This document shows positions 16,210 through 25,575 of a stretch of DNA of 64,000 nt, in pieces (within the stretch, counting starts at the first letter, position 1; every line of letters begins with the position of its first letter). The translations under genes and the position numbers were made by a program. The notes beneath the pieces were generated by a model, which saw only the letters and a program-made list of their open reading frames with translations, did not search any database and had not been told where the DNA came from. Source of the DNA: JAISGQ01 sp045536305 (GTDB taxonomy: Bacteria; Bacillota; Clostridia; Oscillospirales; Acutalibacteraceae); assembly GCA_045536305.1 (NCBI GenBank), contig JAZSNH010000054.1:1-64000 (forward strand), given 5' to 3'.

Positions 16210-17139
16210 TTATCTAAATACTGAACCGTCCTTTAGCGGATGACCTCTGAAATAATCAGAGGCTTTCATCCTTTTGCCGCCCTGTGCCTGAAGCTCACAA
16301 ACCTCGATAACGGTACCGTTTCCGCAGCAGATGAGCAGCGGGTCTGCACTTAGTATTTCCCCCTCACCCCTGTTATGAGTCATATCATCACGCAAAAGTG
16401 ACGAATGTATCTTCATCGTCCGGTCGTCAAGAGATGCGGTTGCAACAGGCCATACTGCAAGTGCGCGTATTTTATTGTGAAGGCTTTGGGCATCCTTTGT
16501 AAAATCGAGCGGACATAAGGATTTATCGAGCATTGGAGCGTGACTTGACAGGGAAGCATCCTGCTTTTTCGGGTCAAGCTCGCCCTTTTCAAGCGCTTCA
16601 AGGGTTCTTACAGCCAGACGCGCGCCCATTTCCGAGAGTCTGTCGTACAGCTCACTTGCTGTCTCATTTTCACCTATCTCGGTTTCATCAAAAAGAAGCA
16701 TATCGCCGGTATCTATGCCCTCGTCCATCTGCATGGATGTGACGCCCGTTTTCTTTTCGCCGTTCATCACCGCCCACTGGATAGGTGCCGAGCCTCTGTA
16801 TTTCGGCAGAAGTGAACCGTGGATATTGATGCAGCCGTATTTCGGCACATTCAGTATTGCCTGCGGAAGTATTTTTCCGTAAGCTACAACCACCGCGACA
16901 TCGGGAGCAAGCTCCTTCATAAGCTCGAGTGCTTCGTCGTTTTTGAGTGTTTTCGGCTGGTAGACCGGAAGGTTCAGCCTGAGCGCCTCAACCTTTACTT
17001 CCGGTGCGGTAAGCTCCTGATGTCTGCCGCGAGGCTTATCCGGCTGGGAAAAAACCCCTGCTATATCATGCCCTGCTTCATACAGTGCCGTAAGGATCGG
17101 CACCGCAAAATCGGGCGTTCCCATAAATACTATTTTCAT
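16210..17139 (-). CDS. fmt: Methionyl-tRNA formyltransferase
   Basis: 309 residues. The N-terminal F-M-G-T-P-D-F-A-V-P, the formyl-folate site H-G-S-L-L-P-K-Y-R-G-S-A-P-I-Q-W (about 107-122) and the D-x-G-D-M-L loop identify it; the C-terminal beta-barrel domain is present (about 205-309). It formylates initiator Met-tRNA, and the adjacent deformylase gene def reverses this on nascent proteins. Confidence 0.97.
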   Translation of the reverse strand: MKIVFMGTPDFAVPILTALYEAGHDIAGVFSQPDKPRGRHQELTAPEVKVEALRLNLPVYQPKTLKNDEALELMKELAPDVAVVVAYGKILPQAILNVPKYGCINIHGSLLPKYRGSAPIQWAVMNGEKKTGVTSMQMDEGIDTGDMLLFDETEIGENETASELYDRLSEMGARLAVRTLEALEKGELDPKKQDASLSSHAPMLDKSLCPLDFTKDAQSLHNKIRALAVWPVATASLDDRTMKIHSSLLRDDMTHNRGEGEILSADPLLICCGNGTVIEVCELQAQGGKRMKASDYFRGHPLKDGSVFR

Positions 17140-17153
17140 AAGATCACCTGTTT

Positions 17154-17639
17154 TTATTCTTCGTCTGCGTCGTCACTTTCAAGCTCGGATGGGTCTACCA
17201 TTCTGACAACATTGTCGATATACAAAATTCCGTCAAGATGGTCTAATTCATGGCAGATCGCTTTTGCAAGCAGTCCCTCGCCCTCGATCTCCCAGTCTTC
17301 GCCGTTCCTGTCGGTATACTGTGCGCGCACCTTCATTGGTCTGCGCGTAATTCCCCATTCACCCGGCACAGACAGGCAGCCCTCAAGGGTCTCCTGCTCA
17401 CCCTCACGATAGGTTATCTCCGGATTTATCATAATTATAGGCCCTTCGCCAACATCTACTATTACTATTCTGCGAAGCACGCCTACCTGCGGTGCTGCAA
17501 GTCCTGCTCCCTGTGCATCTTTCAGAGTTTCAAGCATATCATCGATAAGGGTATCGATCCTTTTGTCGATTTTTGTCACAGGACGAGATATTTTTCTGAG
17601 TGTATCTTCATTTTTGCCAAGTATTCTTCTCAATGCCAT
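17154..17639 (-). CDS. def: Peptide deformylase
   Basis: 161 residues with all three motifs: G-A-G-L-A-A-P-Q-V-G, E-G-C-L-S-V-P-G (metal Cys) and C-H-E-L-D-H-L-D-G (two metal His and the catalytic Glu). It removes the N-formyl group from nascent peptides. It is paired with fmt, and a short acidic C-terminal tail ends the protein. Confidence 0.97.
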   Translation of the reverse strand: MALRRILGKNEDTLRKISRPVTKIDKRIDTLIDDMLETLKDAQGAGLAAPQVGVLRRIVIVDVGEGPIIMINPEITYREGEQETLEGCLSVPGEWGITRRPMKVRAQYTDRNGEDWEIEGEGLLAKAICHELDHLDGILYIDNVVRMVDPSELESDDADEE

Positions 17640-17660
17640 TATTTACGCAGCACCTTTCTT

Positions 17661-20087
17661 TTACATTACGCTGTCGGGATTTATATCTGCCCATGCGGTC
17701 ACACCGTCATTTTGTCTGTCTGCACCGAACGATGTGAGTATTTCTCTCATCATGGCTCGAAACCTCGGGCTGTTTCTGCATTTTAAAATCAGCTTATATC
17801 TGAACTTTCTGTTCATCTTTCCGATAGATGCCGCCGATGGTCCCAGAACTCTCAGCGGTACATCCTTGTATTCTTCCGTTGCTCTTTCCTTGAGTATATC
17901 AAAAAAACGATGTGCAGCTTCCCTGACCTGTCCTTCCGACATTCCCACGAAGCCTATAAGGCATATATCTGCATAGGGCGGATAGAGCATTGCTTTTCTT
18001 ATCTTGATTTCGCTTTCGAAGAATTTTCCGTAATCCTGCTGTGCCGCCAGATGAATAACGGGATTGTCCGGCTTTAAGGTCTGGATTATAGCCCTTCCTG
18101 TGTTTTTTCCTCTGCCCGATCTGCCTACCACCTGCGTCAGAAGAGAAAATCCTCGTTCCATACTTCGGAAATCGTCTGAATACAGATCAAGATCTGCCAT
18201 AAGCACTCCGACAAGCGTGACACGTTCAAAATCGAGTCCCTTAGCCACCATCTGAGTGCCGATCATAATATCATATTCGTGCTTTCCGAAGCTGCCGAGC
18301 TTTTCCTCATGCGAATAGCGAGTCATGGTGGTATCTGCATCCATTCTCAATATTCGCGCTGTGGGAAACAGCCGTCCGACCTCTTCGATTACCCTTTGCG
18401 TACCCAGACCTGCATATCTGAGCTGCTCTGCTCCGCAGTCGGGGCATTTATTTGTAAAAGGCACCGACATGCCGCAGTAGTGGCACATCAGCCTTCCGTT
18501 GTCACTGTGATATGTCATGGATACACTGCAATTTTCGCACATAAGCACGTGACCGCAGGCACGGCATGACACAAAGGTATTATAACCTCTTCTGTTGTGA
18601 AGCAGTATAGACTGCCTGCCGTTTTCCATGTTTTCATTTAAGGCTTCATACAGCTCGTTGCTGATTATCCCTTCGCTTGTACGGTTTTGGGATATATCCA
18701 CAACCTCCACGCTTGGCAGGACTGCCGCACCATAGCGTTTGCAGAGAGGCGCAAGAGTATATGCGCCTGTTTCTGTCGCCGCAAAATAGCTTTCTATACT
18801 GGGCGTTGCGCTGGACAAAACCAGCAGTGCCCTGTGAAATCCGCATCGGAACCTTGCAGCATCGCGCGCATGATAGCGCGGACTCTGTTCTGATTTGTAG
18901 GTATATTCCTGCTCTTCATCAATAATTATAAGTCCGATCTCGCGAAACGGGGCAAAGATAGCAGAACGTGTGCCGATCACTATCTGTGCATCGCCGTTTT
19001 TAACTCTTTTCCACTCATCCATTCTCTGTCCCAACGACAGTCCGCTGTGGAAAACCGCGCATTTTTTGCCGTAATGATTGTGAAATTTACTGAGCGTCTG
19101 CGGTGTAAGTGCGATTTCGGGCACCATTACTATTATACCCTTGCCGCTTGCAAGGACACTGTCAATGAGCTTCATGAATACAGAGGTCTTTCCGCTGCCT
19201 GTTACGCCGTAAAGCAGAGTCGGCTTGGGTTTTTCACTGCTGTATTCTCTCATCAGTATATCAAAGGCTTTGCTCTGCTCCTCGGAGAGAATTATCGGCT
19301 GTTCGTTTTCGGCTTTTTCAGCGTCCTTATACGGATTACGATATATCTCATTTTCATAATATTCAGCATAGCCGTTTTTTACCAAACGGTCGATCACCGC
19401 GCCTGTGACGCCTGTAAAATAGCATATCTCCTTGACCGAGGCACTGCCTGCGCTTTCGAGCAGCTCTGCAACACATTTTTGCTTTGCTGTCAGCTTTGCT
19501 CCTTCTGCGTTTTCCGTAAGGCGTACCATCTTTACCGTTGCATCGCCCATTCTTCGGATGGCTTCATCGGTCCTCTCGATCACGCCCTTGCCAAGCAGTG
19601 ATGCTATAGCCTTTTCGGCACCGTTTCCGATAATCTCAATAAGCCGCTCGTGAGAAACTGAAACCTCACTGCCCAAAAGTGCTGTATACACGGCTCTTTC
19701 AGTCTCGCTCAGTTCTTCATCACTTTCGTTTTTCAGCCTGTATGCCTTTATGATACTGATATTTATTCCTGTCGGCAGCATCAGACGCACAGCCTCAAAC
19801 AGAGTGCAATAATAATTTTCCTTCAGCCACTGTGCAAGTCTGAGCATTTCTTCCGTCAGCAGAGGGGTTTGATCTATCTGCTCGGATATCGGCTTTATTT
19901 TTTCAAAGCTTGTATCCGCCTCTACAGAAAAAACCATTCCCTGACGCTTTTTATTTCCTGCCCCGAACGGCACTGTGACACGGCATCCCGGACGAAGCGT
20001 TTCCGAAAGGTGGCTCGGCACCGAATATGAAAACAGCTTATCAAAATGATATGCTGTCTTTTCGATGGCTACCGCCGCAACCTTCAT
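17661..20087 (-). CDS. priA: Primosomal replication-restart helicase
   Basis: 808 residues. An N-terminal DNA-binding region precedes helicase motifs G-V-T-G-S-G-K-T-S (Walker A, about 297-305), I-I-D-E-E-Q-E-Y (DEAH-like) and S-A-T-P-S. Two zinc-binding clusters are visible in C-R-A-C-G-H-x-L-M-C-E-N-C and C-H-Y-C-G...C-P-D-C-G. PriA restarts stalled replication forks. B. subtilis has coaBC between rpoZ and priA; that gene is absent here. Confidence 0.97.
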   Translation of the reverse strand: MKVAAVAIEKTAYHFDKLFSYSVPSHLSETLRPGCRVTVPFGAGNKKRQGMVFSVEADTSFEKIKPISEQIDQTPLLTEEMLRLAQWLKENYYCTLFEAVRLMLPTGINISIIKAYRLKNESDEELSETERAVYTALLGSEVSVSHERLIEIIGNGAEKAIASLLGKGVIERTDEAIRRMGDATVKMVRLTENAEGAKLTAKQKCVAELLESAGSASVKEICYFTGVTGAVIDRLVKNGYAEYYENEIYRNPYKDAEKAENEQPIILSEEQSKAFDILMREYSSEKPKPTLLYGVTGSGKTSVFMKLIDSVLASGKGIIVMVPEIALTPQTLSKFHNHYGKKCAVFHSGLSLGQRMDEWKRVKNGDAQIVIGTRSAIFAPFREIGLIIIDEEQEYTYKSEQSPRYHARDAARFRCGFHRALLVLSSATPSIESYFAATETGAYTLAPLCKRYGAAVLPSVEVVDISQNRTSEGIISNELYEALNENMENGRQSILLHNRRGYNTFVSCRACGHVLMCENCSVSMTYHSDNGRLMCHYCGMSVPFTNKCPDCGAEQLRYAGLGTQRVIEEVGRLFPTARILRMDADTTMTRYSHEEKLGSFGKHEYDIMIGTQMVAKGLDFERVTLVGVLMADLDLYSDDFRSMERGFSLLTQVVGRSGRGKNTGRAIIQTLKPDNPVIHLAAQQDYGKFFESEIKIRKAMLYPPYADICLIGFVGMSEGQVREAAHRFFDILKERATEEYKDVPLRVLGPSAASIGKMNRKFRYKLILKCRNSPRFRAMMREILTSFGADRQNDGVTAWADINPDSVM

Positions 20088-20112
20088 TTCGCCCGTCCCT
20101 TTCTCATTTGCA

Positions 20113-20355
20113 TTAGAATCCGAGAGTCTCGTTCTTTTCGTCGATTATGATTTTGACCTCAGTCTCGCTGATGTTTTCAATGTGTGCCTTTCCTTCCGAC
20201 AAATAGCGCAGTACCATATTTACAGGCTTTTCGTCAAGAGAAATATTGTTAAGCTCTGCACTGTCTGCGATCTCTCGTGCCTTTTTTGCGATTGCTTCTA
20301 CAAGTGCATAACGGCTGTCTGCTTCGCTGAATATTTCGTCAATTGTCTTTTTCAT
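20113..20355 (-). CDS. rpoZ: RNA polymerase omega subunit
   Basis: 80 residues, with S-R-Y-A-L-V-E-A-I-A-K-K-A-R-E-I near residue 14 matching the omega core that clamps the beta-prime C-terminus. It lies between gmk and priA, the standard place. A TTGAGGAGAGG site precedes the ATG. Confidence 0.9.
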   Translation of the reverse strand: MKKTIDEIFSEADSRYALVEAIAKKAREIADSAELNNISLDEKPVNMVLRYLSEGKAHIENISETEVKIIIDEKNETLGF

Positions 20356-20379
20356 TTTTTACCTCTCCTCAATTACTGT

Positions 20380-20976
20380 CTATATGATCGTTTTGATTTC
20401 AGAAATGATGATTTCATACAGTTCATTTGCGGCTGTATCAAGGTCATCGTTTACAACTCTGTATTTGTATTCATCCTTGTATTCAAGCTCGTCTGCCGCA
20501 CGTGCAAGCCTGTATTTTATGGATTCTTCCGTGTCTGTATCTCTTGCTCTTTTGCGTATGCGCTTTTCGAGAACGTCAATGGACGGCGGCAGTACAAAAA
20601 CAGTAACGCACCCATCGATCTTTTCAACCACCTGATTCTTTCCGTTTACATCTATGTCAAGAATTATCGGTTTCTTTTCCTCTATGGCATTTATAAGATT
20701 CTGCATGGGAGTTCCGTAATAATTTCCGCTGTATCTGTTATATTCCGCAAGCTCGCCGTTTTCTATCATGCTGTGGAATTTTTCCATTGAAACAAAGTGA
20801 TAATGCACACCGTCTGTCTCCTGTTCAGAACGACTTCTGGTTGTAGCAGAAACAGAAAAGCATGTTTTTATCCCTTTTTCCTCAAGCTTTTTATTTACCT
20901 CGCCTATCAAGGTTCCCTTTCCGACACCTGACGGTCCTGAAATAATTATGATAAGGCCGCTGCAATTATTCTTCAT
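20380..20976 (-). CDS. gmk: Guanylate kinase
   Basis: 198 residues. The P-loop S-G-P-S-G-V-G-K-G-T is at about 12-21, followed by S-A-T-T-R-S and the GMP-binding region. It converts GMP to GDP. The frame is open ten codons farther upstream, but the ATG at 20976 has GAGGAG in place and overlaps the end of remA by 11 bases, a coupled arrangement. Confidence 0.96.
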   Translation of the reverse strand: MKNNCSGLIIIISGPSGVGKGTLIGEVNKKLEEKGIKTCFSVSATTRSRSEQETDGVHYHFVSMEKFHSMIENGELAEYNRYSGNYYGTPMQNLINAIEEKKPIILDIDVNGKNQVVEKIDGCVTVFVLPPSIDVLEKRIRKRARDTDTEESIKYRLARAADELEYKDEYKYRVVNDDLDTAANELYEIIISEIKTII

Positions 20977-21235
20977 CGAGCTCCTCCTCGTCCTCTTCAT
21001 CACGGTCGTTGAGTCTGTTTGCTATTGTTTCCGGCTGAAGAGCGGAAAGGACCACATGGTCGCTGTCGGTTATTATAACCGCTCTCGTTCTTCTGCCGTA
21101 GGTCGCATCTATAAGAGAACCGCGATCTCTTGAGTCTTGTATTATTCTTTTAATAGGTGCGGATTCAGGGCTGACAATGGCAATGAGACGGTTAGCCGAA
21201 ACCATATTGCCGAAGCCTATATTTATAAGTTTCAT
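20966..21235 (-). CDS. remA: RemA-like DNA-binding regulator (DUF370)
   Basis: 89 residues starting M-K-L-I-N-I-G-F-G-N-M-V-S-A-N-R, almost identical in pattern to B. subtilis RemA, a DNA-wrapping activator of biofilm-matrix operons. R-D-R-G-S-L-I-D-A-T-Y-G-R-R-T-R is the conserved central block. The C-terminal tail is very acidic. The second of two in-frame ATGs is chosen because AAGGAG lies eight bases ahead of it but only two from the first. Confidence 0.93.
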   Translation of the reverse strand: MKLINIGFGNMVSANRLIAIVSPESAPIKRIIQDSRDRGSLIDATYGRRTRAVIITDSDHVVLSALQPETIANRLNDRDEEDEEELDEE

Positions 21236-21247
21236 TCCCATTTCTCC

Positions 21248-22126
21248 TTATTCGATATTCTGTATCTGCTCTCTTATCTTTTCAAGCTCCGCCTTAACAT
21301 CGACCACAATATGCGCCAACGCTGCGTCCTGAGCCTTTGAGCCGATGGTATTTATTTCTCTGTTCATTTCCTGAACAAGGAAATCAAGCTTTCTTCCTAT
21401 CGCTTCGCCTGACTCCATCATTTTTGCAAGCTGATCGAAGTGACTGCGAAGTCTTACCGTTTCCTCTGCCACTGCAACCTTATCCGCATAGATAGCAACC
21501 TCTGTGATCAGACGCTGCTCGTCTACTGTCGCACCGCCAAGGAGATCGGATATCTTTGCTCTCAGGCGCTGCATATATTCTGCAACAGTTTGCGGAGAAC
21601 GCTCCTCTATGGTTGTGACATGCTTCTTTATTGTCTCTACTCTGCCTTCCACATCGGCGCGCATCTTCGCCCCTTCCGTTTCGCGCATTTCGATAAATCT
21701 ATCTACAGCCTCACGCACAACGGTCATTATATTTTCGCATACCTGCTCCTCATCGGCAACAGCTCTTCGAACGGTGAATATATCCTGATATCTCGCTACC
21801 GACACATTTGATATATCATCCTTTACTCCTGTAAGCTCAGATATTCTGCGAATAGCATCGACATAGCTCTGTGCAAGCGCTTCATTGAGAACCACCTCAC
21901 ACGCGGGGTTGTCCACTGTAACTATAGTTACATACATATCTATCTTTCCGCGGGATACCCTGGACTGTACGTATGTCTTAAGCTTATCCTCCACAAAGGA
22001 ATATCCTCTGGGAGTTTTTGCGGAAAATTCAAAATACCTGTGGTTGACCGACCTTATTTCAACCGTAATATCCAGTCCGTCTACGACCGCCTGTGCTCTG
22101 CCGTAGCCTGTCATGCTCTTTATCAT
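21248..22126 (-). CDS. YicC/YloC family endoribonuclease
   Basis: 292 residues. It begins M-I-K-S-M-T-G-Y-G-R-A, the family signature, with E-I-R-S-V-N-H-R-Y-F-E soon after and a C-terminal Q-E-M-N-R-E-I-N-T-I-G-S-K block. Family members are RNases involved in RNA turnover. It is the first gene of the long operon, with two promoters upstream. The ATG at 22126 has GAGGTGG upstream. Confidence 0.93.
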   Translation of the reverse strand: MIKSMTGYGRAQAVVDGLDITVEIRSVNHRYFEFSAKTPRGYSFVEDKLKTYVQSRVSRGKIDMYVTIVTVDNPACEVVLNEALAQSYVDAIRRISELTGVKDDISNVSVARYQDIFTVRRAVADEEQVCENIMTVVREAVDRFIEMRETEGAKMRADVEGRVETIKKHVTTIEERSPQTVAEYMQRLRAKISDLLGGATVDEQRLITEVAIYADKVAVAEETVRLRSHFDQLAKMMESGEAIGRKLDFLVQEMNREINTIGSKAQDAALAHIVVDVKAELEKIREQIQNIE

Positions 22127-22162
22127 AGTGACGCCACCTCAAAATATCGATTTAATCAGTAT

Positions 22163-22192
22163 ATTTTACCATATTTATTATGTTGATGTCAA
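22163..22192 (-). promoter_or_regulatory. Proximal promoter of the yicC operon
   Basis: Minus strand: TTGACA (22192-22187), 18-base spacer, TAAAAT (22168-22163). Transcription would start near 22156, about 30 nt before yicC. Confidence 0.75.
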
Positions 22193-22216
22193 CTCAGCGA
22201 AGACTCTTATAATGAC

Positions 22217-22335
22217 CGAAAAAGTCAAATAACCACGAAACCACCCTCATGCAAGGGTGGTTTCGTGGTTTGTGGATGGGGAACGATTATGAAGACGTTG
22301 TCGAATTTTAGGATTCGAGGGATTTCCCTCTCATC
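22217..22335 (-). ncRNA. Candidate small RNA or attenuated leader upstream of yicC
   Basis: A consensus promoter just upstream would start an RNA near 22335. The RNA carries a small GAGGG/CCCTC hairpin near its 5' end and finishes with a 17-bp perfect stem (22270-22254 with 22247-22231, loop of six) followed by ATTTGACTTTTTC. That layout gives a discrete RNA of about 120 nt ending before the proximal yicC promoter. A nine-codon reading frame (ATG AGA ... TAA) starts almost at the transcription start. No known family is recognised. Confidence 0.5.
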
Positions 22336-22341
22336 ACTTGC

Positions 22342-22370
22342 ATTATACATTCTAAATTAGCATTTGTCAA
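22342..22370 (-). promoter_or_regulatory. Perfect-consensus sigma-A promoter
   Basis: TTGACA (22370-22365) and TATAAT (22347-22342) with exactly 17 bases between, on the minus strand. It is one of the strongest-looking promoters in the window and feeds the candidate small RNA. The 200 bases upstream of it (22371-22560) contain nothing else recognised. Confidence 0.85.
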
Positions 22371-22559
22371 CACATTTCGCTTTTGTTTTTCACAAAATAA
22401 TAAAAAAACACCAGTTATAGTATTATTTCTAAAACCACTATATATATTTTGCGTTTTTACCGCAGCTTCTCCACCGCATTTTCTTCGGAAAATCCTACCG
22501 TACACTTTACCTTTTTATGCATTTTTATTCTGTATAAGGACAAAGTATTCATAAAATAT

Positions 22560-22592
22560 ACAACACCCCGTTTTCGTAAAAACGGGGTGTTA
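22560..22592 (-). terminator. Terminator after the histidine-kinase-like gene
   Basis: AACACCCCGTTTT and its complement form a 13-bp stem with a TACG-type loop just after the stop codon at 22596. The minus side continues GTATATTTTA. Confidence 0.75.
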
Positions 22593-22595
22593 ATA

Positions 22596-24176
22596 TCAGC
22601 TTTCGGTTTCCTCTTTCATTGCGGGAAGACGGATAACGATTCTCATGCCTTTACCCTTGGATGATTCAGCCATGCATTCGCCTCCGAGCTTCTGCAGAAC
22701 ACTTCTTGTAATGAACAGACCCATGCCTGTGCGTGTATCATCGGGATTGGGAGCATCATCGCCCATAAAGCCTGCCGTAAATACATAGGGAAGCTCTTCC
22801 TCGTCCACGCCTTCTCCGCTGTCGTCTATAATAAGATCAACATAATCCTCGGTCTTTTTTGCGGAAACAGCGATCTTTCCTCCGTGTGGGGTGAATTCGA
22901 TGGAATTGAATATTATCTGAGTCATTGCGAAGATAAACCAGCGTTTATCCGTTATGACATTTACATCGAGTCCTTTCCAGAGAAGGCTTATCTTCTTTTC
23001 TGTAAAGAACGGCGAGAATCGCTTGAGGCATTCCTTTACAAGCATTGAGTAATTGTAAACCTGCATATTCAGCGCCTGGTCGATCATTTCAAGCTGTGTA
23101 AAATACAGCATTCTGTCGATCATCGCGTTTACGTATTCACAATCTCTTCCGAGCTCTCCCGCTACCTTTTTGTCCTCTATGTTCTTTAGCTTTTCGAGGA
23201 TCTTCAGCATGGGATTTTTAGCCGCGCTTGACCACACCTCAACACAATCGCGATAGATGATATCTTCCTCGCTCATATCTGCATAGAAGGATTCGAGTGT
23301 CTGTCCCGGTGCCTGTGATGCGATCACCATTCCGGGATTTATATCCTTTAAAAGCAAATTGTTCTGCGGCTCTGACGGTATGGTGTCCTGTACCTCCTCA
23401 GCCGCTGCTTCGGGCTCTGCATACTGAACCTCTTCAAAAGAAGCTTCGATATCCTCTTCTGCCGGCACAAACTCTTCAGATGCTTCGTCCTCAGTCTGTC
23501 CATTTTCCTCATCGGTCAACTGTACTTCGGAATATGCTTCTTCCTCAAAAGTATCCTCAGCAGGAACAGGATCTCCGAACGCAATTACAGGAGCTTCAAA
23601 TTCGTCATCTGAAAATTCGTCGTTTTCATATTGGGGCTCATATTCAGGCTCAAAGATTTCTTCATACTCCGGCTCGTTCCATGAGATATCTTCCTCTTCT
23701 TCGAAAAGGGGTTCTTCGGTTTCTTCTGCCCTCATTCTGCCGAAAAAGCCCTTTTCACGAAGCTGCTGACTCGGAGGCACGAAGGAATTGTTTCCTTCCT
23801 CCTCGCTTATCTGCGGCTCTATGACCATATCGTCTTCGTATATTTCATCTTCGTATGTGTCATTTGTAAATTCCGCATCAAAGCCTGCTTCCTCAAAGAA
23901 GTTATTTTCGCGTTCTTTGTTTCTTCTGTTTCTTGTAAAGCGGGTCTCCTCGCTCAACTCACCGTCGGCATCGGCATCGGCTTTCTTTTTGGCAAGCAGA
24001 TTGAATGCGAGAAATAATGCTGCAGCAATGACAACGCCTGCAATTGCACCGACAAGAATCACTCTTCCTCCGTTATTTGTCATAATATCCAGTATAACGG
24101 ATATGACAATAACCCCGACAGCGGCGCCGAGCATAATAAACAGCTGATTTTTTTTCTTCGGTCCGAGAGCACTCAT
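22596..24176 (-). CDS. Membrane sensor protein with HATPase domain, no evident phospho-His
   Basis: 526 residues. Two hydrophobic helices at about 10-32 and 38-62 are followed by a long, very acidic linker (about 65-285, many Glu and Asp), a helical region (about 300-375) and a histidine-kinase-type ATPase domain (about 400-520). The ATPase has F-N-S-I-E-F-T-P-H-G-G (N box), D-D-S-G-E-G-V-D (G1) and R-T-G-M-G-L-F (G2). The helices before it contain no His, so the usual H box seems absent. No response-regulator gene adjoins it. It may be a non-canonical or scaffold ATPase; the signal is unknown. It has its own promoter. Confidence 0.75.
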   Translation of the reverse strand: MSALGPKKKNQLFIMLGAAVGVIVISVILDIMTNNGGRVILVGAIAGVVIAAALFLAFNLLAKKKADADADGELSEETRFTRNRRNKERENNFFEEAGFDAEFTNDTYEDEIYEDDMVIEPQISEEEGNNSFVPPSQQLREKGFFGRMRAEETEEPLFEEEEDISWNEPEYEEIFEPEYEPQYENDEFSDDEFEAPVIAFGDPVPAEDTFEEEAYSEVQLTDEENGQTEDEASEEFVPAEEDIEASFEEVQYAEPEAAAEEVQDTIPSEPQNNLLLKDINPGMVIASQAPGQTLESFYADMSEEDIIYRDCVEVWSSAAKNPMLKILEKLKNIEDKKVAGELGRDCEYVNAMIDRMLYFTQLEMIDQALNMQVYNYSMLVKECLKRFSPFFTEKKISLLWKGLDVNVITDKRWFIFAMTQIIFNSIEFTPHGGKIAVSAKKTEDYVDLIIDDSGEGVDEEELPYVFTAGFMGDDAPNPDDTRTGMGLFITRSVLQKLGGECMAESSKGKGMRIVIRLPAMKEETES

Positions 24177-24250
24177 TTTCTCCCATAACCTCCTAATAAT
24201 TCAAGTGTATGTGATATCCACATTGTTTGACTAATTGTAAATTCCGATTT

Positions 24251-24279
24251 ATTATACGACTTTTGATATGGTAAGTCAA
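24251..24279 (-). promoter_or_regulatory. Promoter of the histidine-kinase-like gene
   Basis: Minus strand: TTGACT (24279-24274), 17-base spacer, TATAAT (24256-24251), about 75 nt before the ATG at 24176. Confidence 0.8.
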
Positions 24280-24284
24280 TGAAT

Positions 24285-24320
24285 AATCCGCCCACATCTT
24301 GTAAAAGCGGGCGGATTTTA
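24285..24320. terminator. Terminator after the cation diffusion facilitator gene
   Basis: AATCCGCCC (24285-24293) pairs with GGGCGGATT (24309-24317) over a 15-base loop. It lies between the transporter stop (24361) and the next promoter. The T-run on the minus side is weak. Confidence 0.6.
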
Positions 24321-24360
24321 TACTATATTTTGAAAATATACAAAAAGTTTACAATTTCGT

Positions 24361-25542
24361 TTATACAAATTCACGATCTACCGTAATAACAGTGAACCAT
24401 GTTTCATCTATCGCACTGACCGCCTGTGCAAGCTTTTCGCGAAGCTCGCTCTCCTTAATTTTGGATTCAAAGGGCAATACTGCATCGAAAATCAGATTGG
24501 TGTGTGAGGGTCCCTCCACCATACGGAAGTCGTGAATGGTAACGCCCGTTTCTATTGCAGCGGCAAGCTTTTGCACCTTTTCACGCATTGCAACCGTTTT
24601 TTCACAGTCATCCGAAACCGGATCCATGTGTATTGTCAGAAGTATTCCAAGCTCGCCCCCGACCTCCTTTTCAATGCAGTCAATAAGGTCGTGGCTTTCC
24701 ATTATGTCTGCAGATGCGGAAACCTCGGCATGAAGAGTGGCTATTGTCCTTGTAGGGCCGTAGCTGTGGATTATCATATCATGTACGCCGTGAATACCCT
24801 CATAGGCAAGTATCTTCGTATACAGATTATCCACAAGCTCTTTCGACGGTGCTTCTCCCAGAAGGCTTCCCAGATTTTCTCTGATGACGCCTATTCCCGA
24901 CCACAGAATAAATACAGCGACAATAAGTCCCATTGCTCCGTCTATCCTTCCGGCTATTTCTACCGGAAGTCTGAGAAGGTGCAGTACAACTGTGGTCAGC
25001 AGAACAACACCCGTAGAGATGCTGTCATTTACCGAATCCTTTGCAGACGCCTTTAAAACCCCTGAATCTATTATTCTGCCAAGCTTTCTGTTAAATAAAA
25101 ACATCCATAGCTTTACTGCTATAGAGATAAGAAGAACAATCACCAAAGCCCATGAAAATGTAACCTCTGTAGGATTTATTATCTTTTGTGCAGAGCTTTT
25201 TCCAATCTCAAAGGCAACAAGCAATATCACCACCGCAACCGCCATGGTCGTAAGATATTCGTATCTTCCGTGCCCGAATGGGTGTTCCTTGTCAGCAGGC
25301 CGCGCCGCAAGCTTCATTCCAAGCATGGACACAAAGCAGGAGCCAAGATCGGACAGGTTATTGAATGCATCTGCTGTTATTGCTATACTGCCCGATATCA
25401 TTCCTATAATAAGCTTTGCGGCAAACAGCACAAGATTGCATAGCATGCCCGTTATACTCGACAGCGTTCCGAATTTTCCGCGGCATTGCGGATCCTTCGG
25501 ATCTACATTTTTTATAAATAGCTTCACAAGCAGCGATGTCAT
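24361..25542 (-). CDS. Cation diffusion facilitator family transporter
   Basis: 393 residues: about six membrane helices in the first 215 residues, then a cytoplasmic domain. The metal sites D-A-F-N-N-L-S-D (helix II) and H-P-F-G-H-G-R-Y-E-Y after helix III mark the family, which exports divalent metals such as Zn, Fe or Mn in exchange for protons. The exact metal cannot be read from the sequence. The ATG at 25542 has ACGGAGC; an upstream in-frame start lies within the leader. Confidence 0.92.
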   Translation of the reverse strand: MTSLLVKLFIKNVDPKDPQCRGKFGTLSSITGMLCNLVLFAAKLIIGMISGSIAITADAFNNLSDLGSCFVSMLGMKLAARPADKEHPFGHGRYEYLTTMAVAVVILLVAFEIGKSSAQKIINPTEVTFSWALVIVLLISIAVKLWMFLFNRKLGRIIDSGVLKASAKDSVNDSISTGVVLLTTVVLHLLRLPVEIAGRIDGAMGLIVAVFILWSGIGVIRENLGSLLGEAPSKELVDNLYTKILAYEGIHGVHDMIIHSYGPTRTIATLHAEVSASADIMESHDLIDCIEKEVGGELGILLTIHMDPVSDDCEKTVAMREKVQKLAAAIETGVTIHDFRMVEGPSHTNLIFDAVLPFESKIKESELREKLAQAVSAIDETWFTVITVDREFV

Positions 25543-25575
25543 CAAAATCAGCTCCGTTGGATTTGTATGCAAATA

